Source: Paenibacillus wynnii (GTDB taxonomy: Bacteria; Bacillota; Bacilli; Paenibacillales; Paenibacillaceae). From it: DNA of 64,000 nucleotides. Each line of letters starts with the position of its first letter. The stretch's first letter is position 1. The notes beneath the pieces are model-generated. The model made no database searches. It was not told where the DNA came from and saw nothing but the letters and a program-made list of their open reading frames with translations. Positions 8,923-20,778 of this stretch are shown one piece after another. The stretch is from the NCBI RefSeq assembly GCF_000757885.1, contig NZ_JQCR01000002.1, positions 2,725,730 to 2,789,729 on the forward strand, read 5' to 3'. The position numbers and the translations under genes were made by a program.

Positions 8923-9588
8923 GTGGGTCAAAAGGTAAATCCAGTCGGACTCCGGATCGGGATTATTCGCGATTGGGAATCTAAATGGTATGCAGGCAAA
9001 GATTTCGGTACTCTTTTAATGGAAGACGTCAGAATCCGGGAATACCTTAAAGGTAAGTTGAAGGATTCCGCTGTTTCCCACATTGAGATTGAAAGAGCGG
9101 CAAGTCGCGTGAATGTTACCATTCACACAGCGAAACCTGGTATGGTTATTGGTAAAGGCGGAGCAGAAGTAGAAGTACTTCGCAGCGCAGTTACTACAAT
9201 CGCTAGCGGCAAAAAAGTTCACATCAACATCAATGAAATCAAACACCCTGAGCTTGATGCAATTCTTGTTGCTGAAAGTATCGCACAACAATTGGAACGT
9301 CGTGTATCGTTCCGTCGTGCTTTGAAACAAGCAATCCAAAGAACTATGCGTTCAGGTGCAAAGGGAATTAAAACTCAAGTAGGCGGACGTCTTGGCGGCG
9401 CTGAGATTGCTCGTTCAGAAGGTTATAGCGAAGGAACAGTTCCACTTCATACGCTTCGTGCCGATATCGACTACGGAACGGCTGAAGCACATACAACTTT
9501 CGGCCTTATCGGCGTAAAGGTATGGATCTACCGTGGAGAAGTTCTTCCCCCAGCTAAGAAACACGCTGCTCAGGAAGGAGGCAACTAA
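8923..9588 (+). CDS. rpsC: 30S ribosomal protein S3
   Basis: S3 (221 aa) starts at a GTG ([13 protein letters not shown]) with AAGGAGG upstream. The KH domain has the GxxG loop [10 protein letters not shown] at ~75. S3 forms part of the mRNA entry helicase with S4 and S5. Two bases separate its stop from rplP. Confidence 0.98.
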   Translation: MGQKVNPVGLRIGIIRDWESKWYAGKDFGTLLMEDVRIREYLKGKLKDSAVSHIEIERAASRVNVTIHTAKPGMVIGKGGAEVEVLRSAVTTIASGKKVHININEIKHPELDAILVAESIAQQLERRVSFRRALKQAIQRTMRSGAKGIKTQVGGRLGGAEIARSEGYSEGTVPLHTLRADIDYGTAEAHTTFGLIGVKVWIYRGEVLPPAKKHAAQEGGN

Positions 9589-9590
9589 TC

Positions 9591-10025
9591 ATGTTGGTAC
9601 CAAAACGCGTTAAACACCGCAAGCAACAACGCGGTCACATGAAGGGTATGGCAAAAGGCGGTACAGAACTAAACTTCGGCGAATTCGGCCTGCAAGCTTT
9701 AGAGCCTTCTTGGATCACTAACCGTCAGATCGAAGCTGCCCGTATAGCAATGACTCGTTACATCAAACGTGGCGGTCAAGTATGGATCAAGATTTTCCCT
9801 GATAAGCCAATTACTCAAAAGCCTCTTGAGGTTCGTATGGGTAGTGGTAAAGGTAACGTTGAGAAATGGGTAGCCGTAGTTAAACCGGGCAAGATTATGT
9901 TCGAACTCGGAGGCGTGTCGGAAGAGATCGCTCGCGAAGCGATGCGTCTTGCCGCTCACAAGCTACCAATCAAGACTAAGTTTGTGAAACGTGAAGAATT
10001 GGGTGGTGAAGCAAATGAAAGCTAA
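9591..10025 (+). CDS. rplP: 50S ribosomal protein L16
   Basis: L16 (144 aa) starts [15 protein letters not shown] and contains [24 protein letters not shown] and [19 protein letters not shown] signatures. It helps position A-site tRNA. It overlaps rpmC by 11 bases, a coupling seen throughout Bacillales. Confidence 0.98.
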   Translation: MLVPKRVKHRKQQRGHMKGMAKGGTELNFGEFGLQALEPSWITNRQIEAARIAMTRYIKRGGQVWIKIFPDKPITQKPLEVRMGSGKGNVEKWVAVVKPGKIMFELGGVSEEIAREAMRLAAHKLPIKTKFVKREELGGEANES

Positions 10026-10212
10026 TGAACTTCGCAACTTAACCACTGCAGAGATTGAACAAAAGATCGCTGGTTTCAAAGAGGAACTATTCAATCTCCG
10101 TTTTCAATTGGCAACAGGCCAACTGGATAACCCTACTCGAATTCGTGATGTGCGTAAGGAAATAGCTCGTGCTAAAACCGTTATCCATCAAAGAGTACTT
10201 GGGATTAGTTAA
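10015..10212 (+). CDS. rpmC: 50S ribosomal protein L29
   Basis: L29 (65 aa) is [17 protein letters not shown] with the [16 protein letters not shown] helix signature. The ATG at 10015 follows GGGTGGTG inside the end of rplP; the longer frame starting at 9991 has no RBS. It sits near the tunnel exit next to L23. Confidence 0.96.
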   Translation: MKANELRNLTTAEIEQKIAGFKEELFNLRFQLATGQLDNPTRIRDVRKEIARAKTVIHQRVLGIS

Positions 10213-10255
10213 GTGAGACGGATTTAATTATCCGTATTCAGGAAGGAGGCTAACA

Positions 10256-10522
10256 ATGACCGAAGAACGGAATGCACGTAAAGTGCTCGTTGGTAAAGTA
10301 GTCAGCGACAAAATGGATAAAACCGTTGTAATTGCTGTTGAAACCTATAAAAAACATAACCTGTACCACAAACGCATCAAGTCTACGAAGAAATTCAAAG
10401 CACATGATGAAGAGAATGTGGCTAAAATTGGTGATGTCGTTAAAGTCATGGAAACTCGTCCATTGTCTAAAGACAAACGCTGGAGACTGGTTGAAGTGAT
10501 TGAAAAAGCGATCATCCTTTAA
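10256..10522 (+). CDS. rpsQ: 30S ribosomal protein S17
   Basis: S17 (88 aa) has the OB-fold signature [17 protein letters not shown] and ends [23 protein letters not shown]. It is a primary 16S-binding protein. GAAGGAGG lies before the ATG. Confidence 0.98.
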   Translation: MTEERNARKVLVGKVVSDKMDKTVVIAVETYKKHNLYHKRIKSTKKFKAHDEENVAKIGDVVKVMETRPLSKDKRWRLVEVIEKAIIL

Positions 10523-10561
10523 GATGATTAGTAACCCTTTTATCGGAAGGAGGAAATTATA

Positions 10562-10930
10562 ATGATTCAACCATTTACACGTTTGCATGTGGCTGACAAC
10601 TCTGGTGCGAAGGAACTGATGTGTATCCGCGTACTAGGTGGTACTGGACGCCGTACAGCAGCAATCGGTGATTTGATCGTTTGTTCCGTTAAACAAGCAA
10701 CACCAGGCGGCGTTGTCAAAAAAGGCGATGTTGTTAGAGCGGTTGTTGTTCGTACTAAACGTTCCGTACGCCGTAAAGATGGATCTTACATCGCATTCGA
10801 CGAAAATGCAGCTGTTGTTGTAAAAGACGACAGAAGCCCACGTGGAACACGTATCTTCGGACCTGTTGCTCGCGAACTTCGCGATAGAGACTATATGAAG
10901 ATCGTTTCCTTGGCACCGGAAGTTATCTAA
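10562..10930 (+). CDS. rplN: 50S ribosomal protein L14
   Basis: L14 (122 aa) starts [18 protein letters not shown], with the signature [27 protein letters not shown]. It forms an inter-subunit bridge and binds the silencing factor RsfS. RBS GGAAGGAGG is strong. Confidence 0.99.
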   Translation: MIQPFTRLHVADNSGAKELMCIRVLGGTGRRTAAIGDLIVCSVKQATPGGVVKKGDVVRAVVVRTKRSVRRKDGSYIAFDENAAVVVKDDRSPRGTRIFGPVARELRDRDYMKIVSLAPEVI

Positions 10931-10977
10931 ATAAACGGCGATAACAAGCTGAAGGCTAGTCATAGGAGGTGTAATAA

Positions 10978-11331
10978 ATGCCTAGAGTGAAAAAAGTTCT
11001 GGAATCCCATAACAATAAACTGCATGTGAAGAAAGACGACGTGGTGCTTGTGATTAGCGGGAAAGACAAAGGCAAAAAAGGCCGTGTCATCGCTGCTTAT
11101 CCTCGCCAAAATCGCGTTCTGGTAGAAGGCGTGAACATGATGAAGAAACATCAGAAGCCGAACCAGCTGAACCCACAGGGTGGAATTATTGAGCAAGAAG
11201 CTTCGATCCATGTGTCCAACGTAATGCACATTGATCCGAAGAGCGGTAAAGTAACTCGTATCGGTTACAAAGTATTGGACAACGGTAAAAAGGTTCGGGT
11301 TGCTAAGAGATCCGGAGAGATTATCGACTAA
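10978..11331 (+). CDS. rplX: 50S ribosomal protein L24
   Basis: L24 (117 aa) has a KOW motif ([19 protein letters not shown]) and the conserved [14 protein letters not shown]. It initiates 50S assembly. The order rplN-rplX-rplE is standard for the spc operon. Confidence 0.98.
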   Translation: MPRVKKVLESHNNKLHVKKDDVVLVISGKDKGKKGRVIAAYPRQNRVLVEGVNMMKKHQKPNQLNPQGGIIEQEASIHVSNVMHIDPKSGKVTRIGYKVLDNGKKVRVAKRSGEIID

Positions 11332-11361
11332 TATAGCCTTAAGGAAAGGAGGTAAATCTTC

Positions 11362-11904
11362 ATGGCGGCAAGAATGAAAGAACGTTTTCTTAACGAAATT
11401 ACACCTGCTTTGATGCAGAAGTTTAACTATACGACTGTAATGCAAGTGCCGAAAATTGAGAAGATTGTCATCAACATGGGTGTGGGTGACGCTGTATCGA
11501 ACTCGAAAGTACTTGATGCTGCAGTTAATGACATGCAACTGATCGCTGGTCAAAAACCAGTAATCACAAAAGCAAAGAAATCTATCGCCGGTTTCAAATT
11601 GCGCGAAAATATGCCAATCGGGGTTAAAGTAACACTGCGCGGCGAGCGTATGTATTACTTCTTGGACAAATTGTTCAATGTAACTCTTCCACGTGTACGT
11701 GACTTCCGTGGTGTTTCGACTAAAGCTTTCGACGGTCGTGGTAACTACACACTTGGACTGAAAGAACAGTTGATCTTCCCTGAAATCGAGTACGATAAGG
11801 TTGATAAAGTTCGCGGTATGGACATCGTTATTGTAACGACGGCAAAGACGGATGAGGAATCCCGTGAGCTGCTGGGTCAGCTGGGAATGCCTTTCGCAAA
11901 ATAA
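11362..11904 (+). CDS. rplE: 50S ribosomal protein L5
   Basis: L5 (180 aa) binds 5S rRNA and contacts P-site tRNA. Signatures include [17 protein letters not shown] and [30 protein letters not shown] lies before the ATG. Length is typical. Confidence 0.99.
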   Translation: MAARMKERFLNEITPALMQKFNYTTVMQVPKIEKIVINMGVGDAVSNSKVLDAAVNDMQLIAGQKPVITKAKKSIAGFKLRENMPIGVKVTLRGERMYYFLDKLFNVTLPRVRDFRGVSTKAFDGRGNYTLGLKEQLIFPEIEYDKVDKVRGMDIVIVTTAKTDEESRELLGQLGMPFAK

Positions 11905-11943
11905 GTTCGGTTTCCGAAACTGTTTAGGAGGTGTCAGGCTAAA

Positions 11944-12129
11944 GTGGCAAAAACTTCGATGAAAGTTAAACAACAACGTACGCCTAAGTTTAAAGTACGT
12001 GCATATACACGTTGCGAACGTTGTGGTCGTCCACATTCAGTACTGCAAAAGTTCAAAATTTGCAGAATTTGTTTCCGTGAGTTAGCTTATAAAGGCCAGA
12101 TTCCTGGCGTCAAAAAAGCAAGTTGGTAA
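11944..12129 (+). CDS. rpsZ: 30S ribosomal protein S14, zinc type
   Basis: This is the short 61-aa S14 with a zinc ribbon, CERC at ~24-27 and CRIC at ~40-43. It starts at a GTG ([17 protein letters not shown]) after TAGGAGGTG. The Zn-containing form is the housekeeping one; Bacillales often carry a second, Zn-free S14 elsewhere for zinc starvation. Also named rpsN. Confidence 0.97.
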   Translation: MAKTSMKVKQQRTPKFKVRAYTRCERCGRPHSVLQKFKICRICFRELAYKGQIPGVKKASW

Positions 12130-12161
12130 GAAGTTTATAAACGGGAAGGAGGTTTACACAC

Positions 12162-12560
12162 ATGACTATGTCTGATCCTATTGCAGATATGCTTACTCGT
12201 ATTCGTAACGCCAATACAGTGCGTCACGAAACCGTAGAAATGCCTGCTTCGACAATGAAGAAACAAATCGCTGATATCTTGAAGCGTGAAGGTTTCATTC
12301 GTGATGCGGAATATGTTGAAGATAGCAAACAAGGGATTATCCGTATCTTCTTGAAATACGGCCCTAACCAAGAGCGTGTAATTACAGGTTTGAAAAGAAT
12401 TAGTAAACCAGGCCTTCGCGTTTACACGAAGAGCAATGAAGTTCCTCGTGTACTCGGCGGTCTAGGAATCGCGATTGTCTCCACATCTAAGGGAGTTATG
12501 ACCGATAAAGAAGCTCGTCAATCTAAATCCGGCGGAGAAGTTGTCTGCTACATTTGGTAA
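12162..12560 (+). CDS. rpsH: 30S ribosomal protein S8
   Basis: S8 (132 aa) starts [18 protein letters not shown] and ends with the signature [26 protein letters not shown]. It binds 16S helix 21 and, in E. coli, represses the spc operon at the L5 start; no equivalent structure was identified here. Confidence 0.99.
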   Translation: MTMSDPIADMLTRIRNANTVRHETVEMPASTMKKQIADILKREGFIRDAEYVEDSKQGIIRIFLKYGPNQERVITGLKRISKPGLRVYTKSNEVPRVLGGLGIAIVSTSKGVMTDKEARQSKSGGEVVCYIW

Positions 12561-12590
12561 TAAACGTCACAAGATAAGGAGGTGCAACAC

Positions 12591-13133
12591 ATGTCTCGTA
12601 TTGGTCGCAAACCAATCGCAGTACCTAGCGGTGTAGATATCACTTTGGATAACACCGTTATTACAGTAAAAGGTCCAAAAGGCTCTTTGACTCGTGAGCT
12701 TCATAAAGACATGAAGATTACGATTGAAAATAACGAAATCACAGTTGTTCGCCCATCGGACAACAAATTGCATCGTTCACTTCACGGCACAACCCGCTCC
12801 GTTGTCAACAACATGGTGAGTGGTGTTACTGAAGGGTTCTCGAAATCTCTGGAGATGGTAGGGGTCGGATATCGTGCCAGCAAATCCGGAGACAAAATCG
12901 TTCTGAACGTTGGTTACTCCCACCCGGTTGAAATTTCACCGGAGCCAGGTATCGAGTTCGAAGTTCCTGCGAACACGAAAATCATCGTTAAAGGGATCGA
13001 CAAAGAACGCGTTGGCGCATATGCTGCTAAAATTCGTTCCGTACGTGAACCAGAGCCGTATAAAGGTAAAGGTATCAAATATGAAGGCGAGCGTATCATC
13101 CGCAAAGAAGGTAAAGCTGGTAAGAAGAAATAA
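12591..13133 (+). CDS. rplF: 50S ribosomal protein L6
   Basis: L6 (180 aa) starts [16 protein letters not shown] and ends [21 protein letters not shown] in the conserved manner. The ATG at 12591 follows AAGGAGGTG by six bases; the frame extends nine bases further up with no better start. Confidence 0.97.
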   Translation: MSRIGRKPIAVPSGVDITLDNTVITVKGPKGSLTRELHKDMKITIENNEITVVRPSDNKLHRSLHGTTRSVVNNMVSGVTEGFSKSLEMVGVGYRASKSGDKIVLNVGYSHPVEISPEPGIEFEVPANTKIIVKGIDKERVGAYAAKIRSVREPEPYKGKGIKYEGERIIRKEGKAGKKK

Positions 13134-13217
13134 TCGGCTAAGCCTTAATTGGGAAATACCCCGCGCATCTTAATGTGAAACTGCCCTACGGCAACTGAAG
13201 GGAGTGAAAGGAAAGTC

Positions 13218-13586
13218 ATGATTACAAAAGACGATAAAAACAAGGCTCGCCTCAAAAGACACCTGCGCGTTCGTAAGAAAATTCAGGGTACTACTGAGCG
13301 TCCACGTTTGAATGTGTTCCGTTCTTCGAAACACATCTATGCTCAATTGATTGATGATGTGACTGGCGTTACAATCGTATCCGCCTCGACACGTGATAAA
13401 GATCTGAGTGCTACAATCGGTAATGGCGGTAGCGTTGAAGCTGCAAGTAAAGTGGGCCAATTGGTCGCTGAACGTGCTAAAGAAAAAGGATACGCAGTGG
13501 TTGTATTTGACCGCGGTGGATACTTGTACCATGGACGGATTCAAGCATTGGCTGATGCAGCTCGCGAGGCTGGTCTTGAGTTCTAG
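13218..13586 (+). CDS. rplR: 50S ribosomal protein L18
   Basis: L18 (122 aa) binds 5S rRNA. Signatures are [20 protein letters not shown] and [28 protein letters not shown]. An 84-bp spacer precedes it, with RBS GAAAGGAAA weaker than its neighbours. Confidence 0.98.
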   Translation: MITKDDKNKARLKRHLRVRKKIQGTTERPRLNVFRSSKHIYAQLIDDVTGVTIVSASTRDKDLSATIGNGGSVEAASKVGQLVAERAKEKGYAVVVFDRGGYLYHGRIQALADAAREAGLEF

Positions 13587-13613
13587 AATATTTCTTAAAA
13601 GGAGGTTAACGAC

Positions 13614-14111
13614 TTGCGTGTAGATCCGAACAGTTTAGAGCTGACAGAAAGAGTTGTACACATCAACCGTGTTGCTAAAGTTGTAAAAGGCGGACGCCGT
13701 TTCAGCTTTAGCGCACTGGTAGTTGTCGGCGATGGCAATGGCTACGTCGGTGCTGGAATCGGTAAAGCCGGCGAAGTACCGGATGCCATCCGTAAAGGCA
13801 TTGAAGATGCTAAGAAAAACCTGATCCACATTCCAATCGTAGGAACTTCGATTCCTCACTTGGTTACAGGACATTTCGGCGCAGGCCGAGTGTTGCTGAA
13901 ACCAGCATCAGAAGGTACCGGCGTTATTGCTGGTGGTCCGGTTCGTGCAGTATTGGAATTGGCGGGCGTTGGCGATATCTTGACAAAATCTTTGGGTTCT
14001 TCGAATTCCATGAACATGGTCAATGCAACTTTGGAGGGACTTTCCCGCTTGAAGCGCATTGAAGAGGTCGCGAAACTTCGCGGCAAATCTGTCGAAGAAT
14101 TACGCGGTTAA
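13614..14111 (+). CDS. rpsE: 30S ribosomal protein S5
   Basis: S5 (165 aa) starts at a TTG ([19 protein letters not shown]), seven bases after AAAGGAGG. The double-stranded RNA-binding fold [17 protein letters not shown] and the spectinomycin-relevant loop near KVVKGGRR are present. It acts in decoding fidelity and mRNA unwinding. Confidence 0.97.
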   Translation: MRVDPNSLELTERVVHINRVAKVVKGGRRFSFSALVVVGDGNGYVGAGIGKAGEVPDAIRKGIEDAKKNLIHIPIVGTSIPHLVTGHFGAGRVLLKPASEGTGVIAGGPVRAVLELAGVGDILTKSLGSSNSMNMVNATLEGLSRLKRIEEVAKLRGKSVEELRG

Positions 14112-14125
14112 GGAGGGGAACGTCA

Positions 14126-14311
14126 ATGGCAAAATTGCAAATTACCCTCGTTCGCAGCGTAATCGGACGTCCGGAAACACAACGTGTTACCGTTAAGACG
14201 CTCGGCCTGCGTAAACTTAACTCGTCCGTGGTTCATAATGATACTCCCGCGATTCGCGGAATGATCAATAAAGTGGGCCACTTGTTAGCAGTTACTGAAA
14301 TCGAAGGCTAA
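14126..14311 (+). CDS. rpmD: 50S ribosomal protein L30
   Basis: L30 (61 aa) has the family pattern [32 protein letters not shown]. It follows rpsE by 14 bases with RBS AAGGAGGGG. The short form is typical of bacteria. Confidence 0.97.
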   Translation: MAKLQITLVRSVIGRPETQRVTVKTLGLRKLNSSVVHNDTPAIRGMINKVGHLLAVTEIEG

Positions 14312-14351
14312 ATGCCTCGTATAAATTATCAGACATAAGGAGGTGCAAACG

Positions 14352-14792
14352 ATGAAGTTACATGAACTTGCTCCGGCTCCGGGTTCCCGCAAAGAACGCA
14401 ATCGCGTAGGTCGCGGTCCTAGTAGTGGAAACGGTAAAACGTCCGGCCGCGGTCATAAAGGTCAAAACTCCCGCTCCGGCGGTGGTGTTCGTCTAGGCTT
14501 CGAGGGGGGTCAAAACCCACTCTATCGTCGTCTGCCTAAACGTGGTTTCGTCAATCCTACCCGTAAAGAGTACGCGATTGTGAACCTTGAAGAACTCAAC
14601 AACTTTGCAGAAGGTACTGAAGTAACCCCTGCATTGTTGCTTGAAACAGGCGTTGTCAAGAACTCTAAGAGCGGTATTAAGATTCTTGGTAATGGCGAAT
14701 TGTCCGTTAAATTGACTGTACAAGCTAATAAGTTCTCTCAATCTGCGGTGGAGAAAATCGAGGCTGCCGGCGGTAAAACCGAGGTGATCTAA
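14352..14792 (+). CDS. rplO: 50S ribosomal protein L15
   Basis: L15 (146 aa) starts [22 protein letters not shown] with the glycine-rich N-terminal extension [19 protein letters not shown]. The ATG at 14352 follows AAGGAGGTG; the GTG at 14343 lies inside the RBS. The stop overlaps secY by one base (TAATG). Confidence 0.97.
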   Translation: MKLHELAPAPGSRKERNRVGRGPSSGNGKTSGRGHKGQNSRSGGGVRLGFEGGQNPLYRRLPKRGFVNPTRKEYAIVNLEELNNFAEGTEVTPALLLETGVVKNSKSGIKILGNGELSVKLTVQANKFSQSAVEKIEAAGGKTEVI

Positions 14793-16090
14793 TGTTCAAG
14801 ACGCTTAAGAATATATGGCATGTTGAAGATTTGCGCAAAAGGATCCTGTTCACCCTGTTTATTCTGTTCATCTATCGGATTGGTTCGTTCGTACCAGTAC
14901 CAGGCGTGAACAAAGATGTACTGGAAACAGCGAATCAGAGCGGCGACGCTTTGATGGGTCTTTTGAACACCTTCTCGGGTGGAGCGCTCAAAAACTTTTC
15001 GATATTTGCGATCAGTATTTACCCGTACATTACAGCATCCATTATCGTACAATTATTATCGATGGATGTTGTTCCTAAGTTTGCTGAATGGGCAAAACAA
15101 GGGGAGCACGGAAAAAAACAATTGGCGCAGATTACCCGATACGGTACAGTAGTATTGGCTCTAATCCAGGGTTTTGCTACTTCAATCGGGTTTAACCGGA
15201 TTTATGGCACTGAAATGATTCCGAATGCGACCTTTGCGGATTACCTGCTCATAGCTATTATATTGACTGCAGGTACTTCTTTCCTGATGTGGCTAGGTGA
15301 GCAGATTACAGAAAAGGGAATAGGAAACGGGATTTCGATCCTGATTTTTGCTGGAATCGTCTCTGCCATACCGGGTTATATCACGAGTACGGCACAATCA
15401 AGCTTTATTCAGCCGGATCAGGTGTTCCTGAATATTCTTAAAGTGGTTATTGTGATTATTGTGATAATTGCGATTATTACAGGAGTTATCTTCGTGCAGC
15501 AAGGTATTCGTAAGATACCAGTGCAATATGCTAAACGAGTAGTCGGTAACAAAATGTACGGTGGACAAAACACCCACATTCCGATGAAAATTAATGCTGC
15601 AGGTGTAATTCCAGTTATCTTCGCAGTTTCACTACTTCAGTTTCCAGTTGTTATCTCCAGTTTCTGGTCTACACATGGTTGGGCGAAGTGGATTGCCAAG
15701 TATATGGCAATGGACGCACCGCTCGGCATGCTTCTGTATGTTGTGATGATTATTGGATTTACGTTCTTTTACACGTTTGTTCAGATGAATCCACAGCAGA
15801 TGGCTGATAACATGAAGAAGAACGGTGGATATATACCTGGTATTCGGCCTGGTAAAGCAACGGAGAAGTATTTGACCAAGGTAATGTCCCGCCTGACCAT
15901 GTCTGGTGCGTTGTTCCTGGCTCTTATCTCTGTAATGCCAGTAATCTTCGGTAGTTTCTCTGGGTTGCCAAGACAGGTTCAAATCGGCGGTACTGCACTG
16001 CTGATCGTAATCGGTGTGGCATTGGATACTATGAAGCAGATCGAGAGCCAATTGATTAAACGCCATTACAAAGGCTTCATTAATAAATAG
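14792..16090 (+). CDS. secY: Protein translocase subunit SecY
   Basis: SecY (432 aa) is the ten-helix channel of the general secretion pathway. Helix 2a (plug) region SGGALKNFSIFAISIYPYI, the cytoplasmic loop 'MNPQQMADNMKKNGG' and 'GIRPGKATEKYL' are all conserved. It is coupled to rplO, so membrane insertion capacity follows ribosome synthesis. Confidence 0.99.
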   Translation: MFKTLKNIWHVEDLRKRILFTLFILFIYRIGSFVPVPGVNKDVLETANQSGDALMGLLNTFSGGALKNFSIFAISIYPYITASIIVQLLSMDVVPKFAEWAKQGEHGKKQLAQITRYGTVVLALIQGFATSIGFNRIYGTEMIPNATFADYLLIAIILTAGTSFLMWLGEQITEKGIGNGISILIFAGIVSAIPGYITSTAQSSFIQPDQVFLNILKVVIVIIVIIAIITGVIFVQQGIRKIPVQYAKRVVGNKMYGGQNTHIPMKINAAGVIPVIFAVSLLQFPVVISSFWSTHGWAKWIAKYMAMDAPLGMLLYVVMIIGFTFFYTFVQMNPQQMADNMKKNGGYIPGIRPGKATEKYLTKVMSRLTMSGALFLALISVMPVIFGSFSGLPRQVQIGGTALLIVIGVALDTMKQIESQLIKRHYKGFINK

Positions 16091-16093
16091 GCG

Positions 16094-16832
<739 letters not shown>

Positions 16833-16836
16833 TGTA

Positions 16837-17589
16837 ATGATCATTTGTAAATCCGAACAGGAACTTGCCTTTATGAGGGAAGCTGGTCGAATTGTTGCCG
16901 AGAGCCACCGTCTTATCGCACAGGCCATTGAACCTGGGATTACGACCGGAGAGCTCGACAGCATCGCCGATCAATACATTCGCAGTCAAGGTGCCGTGCC
17001 ATCTTTCAAAGGCTACAACGGTTTTCCTGCCAGCATTTGCGCTTCAGTCAACGAACAATTGGTGCATGGATTTCCGGGTAAACGCAAGTTGATCGAAGGC
17101 GATATTATCTCGCTTGATATCGGTGCGCAATATCGTGGTTATCACGGTGATTCCGCTTGGACCTACGGAGTGGGTAGTATTTCGGAACAGGCACAGCAGC
17201 TGCTGGATGTTACGGAAGGCTCTCTCTACGCAGGACTGGCGTTAGTTAAACCGGATGTGCGCTTGTTTACAATCTCCCATGCTATCCAAATGTACATCGA
17301 AGAGGCTGGTTTCTCGGTTGTACGCGAGTATGTCGGTCATGGCATTGGGGCAGAACTGCATGAAGAACCGCAAATCCCGAACTATGGCATATCGGACCGC
17401 GGACCGCGGCTGAAACCGGGTATGGTACTCGCGATTGAGCCAATGGTTAACGTAGGTAAACGCTATGTCAGAACGCTGGAAGATAACTGGACAGTCGTTA
17501 CGGTTGATGGCTCACTGTGCGCTCACTTTGAGCATACGGTTGCGGTTACTCCGGACGGCATGGAAATTTTCACGAAACTGAATGCGTAG
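16837..17589 (+). CDS. map: Methionine aminopeptidase, type I
   Basis: MetAP (250 aa) removes the initiator methionine. The five metal ligands are in place: D in [12 protein letters not shown] in [12 protein letters not shown] in [21 protein letters not shown] in [10 protein letters not shown] and E in FEHTVAVT. The ATG at 16837 follows adk by four bases and gives the family N-terminus [17 protein letters not shown]. Confidence 0.98.
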   Translation: MIICKSEQELAFMREAGRIVAESHRLIAQAIEPGITTGELDSIADQYIRSQGAVPSFKGYNGFPASICASVNEQLVHGFPGKRKLIEGDIISLDIGAQYRGYHGDSAWTYGVGSISEQAQQLLDVTEGSLYAGLALVKPDVRLFTISHAIQMYIEEAGFSVVREYVGHGIGAELHEEPQIPNYGISDRGPRLKPGMVLAIEPMVNVGKRYVRTLEDNWTVVTVDGSLCAHFEHTVAVTPDGMEIFTKLNA

Positions 17590-17599
17590 GTGATCTTAG

Positions 17600-17908
17600 T
17601 TGAATGCTCAGAGCAGCCCGCAGGTTGGTCAATTGGTGAGAATCCTTAAAGGCAAAGATGCTGGAGAGGTTGCCGTTGTTATCAATGTAGTAGACAGCAG
17701 GTTTGTGTATATTGCGGACGGGGACAAACGTAAGTTTGACGTGCCGAAGAAGAAGAGTAATCTTCATCTGGAGCCTTTACCTATCGTCAGCAGTGAGGTT
17801 GTGAACAGTTTGAAAGAAAGCGGACGGGTTACGAATGGAAAGCTGCGTTTTGCAGTTATGAAGTTTTTGAAATCCACCGACAAAAGCGCTGATGAGAAAG
17901 GAGACTAA
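17600..17908 (+). CDS. ybzG: KOW-domain RNA-binding protein (YbzG/L14e-like)
   Basis: This 102-aa protein begins with a KOW motif ([21 protein letters not shown]) followed by a short lysine-rich segment, [11 protein letters not shown], and an acidic C-terminus. It occupies the position of B. subtilis ybzG between map and infA. Its role is unknown; RNA or ribosome binding is inferred from the KOW fold. It starts at a TTG after AGGTGAT. Confidence 0.85.
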   Translation: MNAQSSPQVGQLVRILKGKDAGEVAVVINVVDSRFVYIADGDKRKFDVPKKKSNLHLEPLPIVSSEVVNSLKESGRVTNGKLRFAVMKFLKSTDKSADEKGD

Positions 17909-17910
17909 CT

Positions 17911-18126
17911 GTGGCTAAAGAAGACGTTATTGAGGTAGAAGGAACCGTTCTTGAACCGTTGCCAAATGCAACCTTTAAGGTTGAATTGGAGAATGGTCAT
18001 CAAATTCTTGCTCATGTATCCGGCAAGCTTCGGATGCACTTTATCCGTATTTTGACTGGAGACAAAGTAGTCGTACAGTTATCGCCTTATGATTTATCAA
18101 AAGGTCGTATAACTTACCGTAAATAG
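17911..18126 (+). CDS. infA: Translation initiation factor IF-1
   Basis: IF-1 (71 aa) is a single S1-type OB fold, starting at GTG ([21 protein letters not shown]). It binds the A site of the 30S during initiation. RBS AAAGGAG is inside the end of the KOW gene. Confidence 0.98.
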   Translation: MAKEDVIEVEGTVLEPLPNATFKVELENGHQILAHVSGKLRMHFIRILTGDKVVVQLSPYDLSKGRITYRK

Positions 18127-18204
18127 ATGGGAAGCACAAAGAAAGTTGTTGCTTCACCTAAGCATAGGCTTTCGAACCCAGTTTTACTTACGTAAAACTT
18201 ATAG

Positions 18205-18330
<126 letters not shown>

Positions 18331-18349
18331 GAAGGGGGTGTAGCGTAAA

Positions 18350-18718
18350 ATGGCTCGTATAGCTGGAGTGGACTTACCACGTGATAAACGCGTTGAGATC
18401 GCCTTGACTTATATTTTCGGAATCGGTAAAACGACTTCCCAGAAAATTCTTAACGAAACAGGCATTAGCGCTAATACACGTGTCCGTGATTTGACGGAAG
18501 ATGAAGTCAGCAAACTGCGTGAAACGATCGACAAAACAGCCAAGGTAGAAGGCGACTTGCGTCGTGAAATTTCCTTGAATATTAAACGTCTTATCGAGAT
18601 CGGTTGCTACCGCGGTGTTCGTCACCGTCGTGGATTACCTGTTCGCGGTCAACGTACCAAAACGAATGCCCGTACCCGTAAGGGCCCGCGTCGTACGGTA
18701 GCTAACAAGAAAAAATAA
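18350..18718 (+). CDS. rpsM: 30S ribosomal protein S13
   Basis: S13 (122 aa) starts [17 protein letters not shown] and ends [24 protein letters not shown]. It contacts P-site tRNA and bridges to L5. Confidence 0.99.
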   Translation: MARIAGVDLPRDKRVEIALTYIFGIGKTTSQKILNETGISANTRVRDLTEDEVSKLRETIDKTAKVEGDLRREISLNIKRLIEIGCYRGVRHRRGLPVRGQRTKTNARTRKGPRRTVANKKK

Positions 18719-18737
18719 TAGGGGGGGATAAGAGACA

Positions 18738-19133
18738 ATGGCTAAACCGAAAAAAGTCGTACGTACAAAACGTCGCGACCGTAAAAATATCGAATCCGGC
18801 GTGGCACACATTCGTTCCACGTTCAACAATACCATCGTTACCATCACGGATCCTCACGGAAATGCAATTTCCTGGGCTAGCTCCGGCGGCCAAGGATTTA
18901 AAGGTTCCCGTAAGTCCACTCCATTTGCAGCGCAAATGGCAGCTGAATCAGCAGCTAAAGCAGCTATGGAACACGGCATGAAATCCGTTGAAGTTATGGT
19001 TAAAGGACCGGGCGCGGGCCGCGAGGCAGCCATCCGTTCACTTCAAGCCGCAGGCCTAGAAGTTAACCTTATCAAAGACGTTACTCCGGTTCCTCACAAT
19101 GGTTGCCGTCCACCGAAACGTCGCCGCGTATAG
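18738..19133 (+). CDS. rpsK: 30S ribosomal protein S11
   Basis: S11 (131 aa) has the signature [24 protein letters not shown] and ends [13 protein letters not shown]. It forms the 30S platform with S6 and S18. RBS is a run of Gs, GGGGGG. Confidence 0.99.
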   Translation: MAKPKKVVRTKRRDRKNIESGVAHIRSTFNNTIVTITDPHGNAISWASSGGQGFKGSRKSTPFAAQMAAESAAKAAMEHGMKSVEVMVKGPGAGREAAIRSLQAAGLEVNLIKDVTPVPHNGCRPPKRRRV

Positions 19134-19266
19134 TTAAATCAGCAATGAGATGTGTGGTATATTTCCGGCACTAACTGCTAATAATGGGTGTTTAGGCATA
19201 CTACATGATCCACCTGATGGGGTGACAGTTTCATATAGGAGCGACGTTTGAAGGAGGGGTACACTC

Positions 19267-20211
19267 GTGATAGAAATCGAAAAGCCGAAGATTGAGACCG
19301 TAGAAGCGAATGATGAAGGAACCTATGGGAAATTTATAGTTGAACCGTTGGAACGTGGATATGGCACAACTCTGGGGAACTCGCTTCGCCGGATACTGCT
19401 GTCCTCCCTTCCAGGAGCCGCAGTGACTTCGGTCCAAATTGACGGCGTTCTGCATGAGTTCTCGACCGTTCCTGGCGTAATGGAAGATGTGACAGAAATC
19501 ATCTTGAACCTGAAAGCTTTGTCTTTAAAGATTCACTCAGACGAAGAAAAAGTGTTTGAGATTGATGCTGAAGGGGAAGGCGTCGTTACCGCCGGTGATA
19601 TCCGTGCGGACAGCGACGTCGAGATCCTGAACCCGGATCTTCACATTGCAACGCTGGGACCTGGCGCGAGACTTCACATGCGTATTTTTGCAGGCCGCGG
19701 TCGCGGTTACGTCCAAGCGGACCGTAACAAGCATGATGACCAGCCTATTGGTGTTATTCCAGTTGACTCTATCTACACTCCTATTTCACGCGTTAACTAT
19801 GGCATAGACAACACTCGTGTTGGTCAAGTAACTAACTATGACAAATTAACGTTGGAAGTATGGACAGATGGCAGTATCAGACCGGAAGAGGCTGTAAGCC
19901 TCGGAGCCAAAATTTTGAACGAGCACCTCGTATTATTCGTAGGACTTACGGATGAAGCGAAAGACGCCGAAATTATGGTTGAAAAAGAAGAAGACAAAAA
20001 AGAAAAAGTGCTTGAGATGACAATCGAAGAGCTTGATCTTTCTGTTCGTTCGTACAACTGCCTCAAACGTGCTGGTATTAATACCGTACAAGAGCTGACT
20101 ACTAAAACTGAAGAAGATATGATGAAAGTCCGTAACTTGGGCCGCAAATCTTTGGAAGAAGTACAAGAAAAGCTTGAGGAACTCGGTTTAGGACTGCGGA
20201 CTGAAGAATAG
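19267..20211 (+). CDS. rpoA: RNA polymerase alpha subunit
   Basis: Alpha (314 aa) has the NTD dimerisation region ([25 protein letters not shown], summarised as the [13 protein letters not shown] core) at ~30-55, an acidic linker (KEEDKKEKV) and the CTD helix-hairpin-helix LRRAGI-like region [19 protein letters not shown] that binds UP elements. Start is a GTG with AAGGAGGGG. Gene rpsD (S4), found here in some bacteria, is absent, as is normal for Bacillales. Confidence 0.99.
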   Translation: MIEIEKPKIETVEANDEGTYGKFIVEPLERGYGTTLGNSLRRILLSSLPGAAVTSVQIDGVLHEFSTVPGVMEDVTEIILNLKALSLKIHSDEEKVFEIDAEGEGVVTAGDIRADSDVEILNPDLHIATLGPGARLHMRIFAGRGRGYVQADRNKHDDQPIGVIPVDSIYTPISRVNYGIDNTRVGQVTNYDKLTLEVWTDGSIRPEEAVSLGAKILNEHLVLFVGLTDEAKDAEIMVEKEEDKKEKVLEMTIEELDLSVRSYNCLKRAGINTVQELTTKTEEDMMKVRNLGRKSLEEVQEKLEELGLGLRTEE

Positions 20212-20244
20212 CACAAGATTGCTAGAGTAAAGGAGGGAATTAAC

Positions 20245-20610
20245 ATGGCATACCAAAAGTTGGGCCGTGATTCCAGTGCGCGTAAAGCGTTATTTCGCGA
20301 CTTGGTAACGGACCTGTTCTTATATGAGCGTATCCAAACCACGGAAGCCAAGGCGAAGGAAGTACGTTCCATCGCTGAGAAACTAATCACTAAGGCGAAA
20401 AAGGGCGATCTTCATGCTCGTCGTCAAGTAGCAGCTTTTGTTCGTCGCGAGACTATTGACGGTCAACAAGATGCAATTCAAAAATTGTTCGCTGAAATTG
20501 CTCCTCGCTACACAGAGCGTCCAGGTGGATACACTCGTATCCTGAAACTCGGACCTCGTCGTGGTGACGCTGCGCCTATGGTTTATCTTGAACTGGTAGA
20601 CCGCGCGTAG
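20245..20610 (+). CDS. rplQ: 50S ribosomal protein L17
   Basis: L17 (121 aa) starts [24 protein letters not shown] and ends [15 protein letters not shown], in the family pattern. It is the last gene of the long operon; a structured spacer with a terminator follows. Confidence 0.98.
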   Translation: MAYQKLGRDSSARKALFRDLVTDLFLYERIQTTEAKAKEVRSIAEKLITKAKKGDLHARRQVAAFVRRETIDGQQDAIQKLFAEIAPRYTERPGGYTRILKLGPRRGDAAPMVYLELVDRA

Positions 20611-20645
20611 TAACAAGTTATGATTTCCGATTGTACCCTTATTTC

Positions 20646-20720
20646 CATTTTCTTCGGAGAATGGATTAGGGGTAAGATCAGAATTACTGTACTGCTTGGG
20701 CGGAAGCCTGTTGTGCAGTA
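20646..20720 (+). other. Structured leader upstream of the truA terminator
   Basis: Two hairpins are visible: CCAT-TT-TCT/TCGG/AGA-ATGG near 20646-20664, and TACTGC (20690-20695) with GCAGTA (20715-20720) enclosing an inner GGGC-GGAA-GCCT stem. Together with the terminator at 20751 they could form an attenuator in front of truA, but no known riboswitch or T-box motif was recognised. Confidence 0.35.
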
Positions 20721-20750
20721 AACCGCGGAGATCACCTTGGTTCAATGGAA

Positions 20751-20778
20751 GGAGCTCCCGCCGGGGCTCTTTTTTTTT
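20751..20778 (+). terminator. Terminator/attenuator before truA
   Basis: GAGCTCC (20752-20758) and GGGGCTC (20763-20769) pair with one G-U around CGCC and run straight into nine Ts. It ends the S10-spc-alpha transcript or attenuates it into truA, whose RBS begins about ten bases later. Confidence 0.88.
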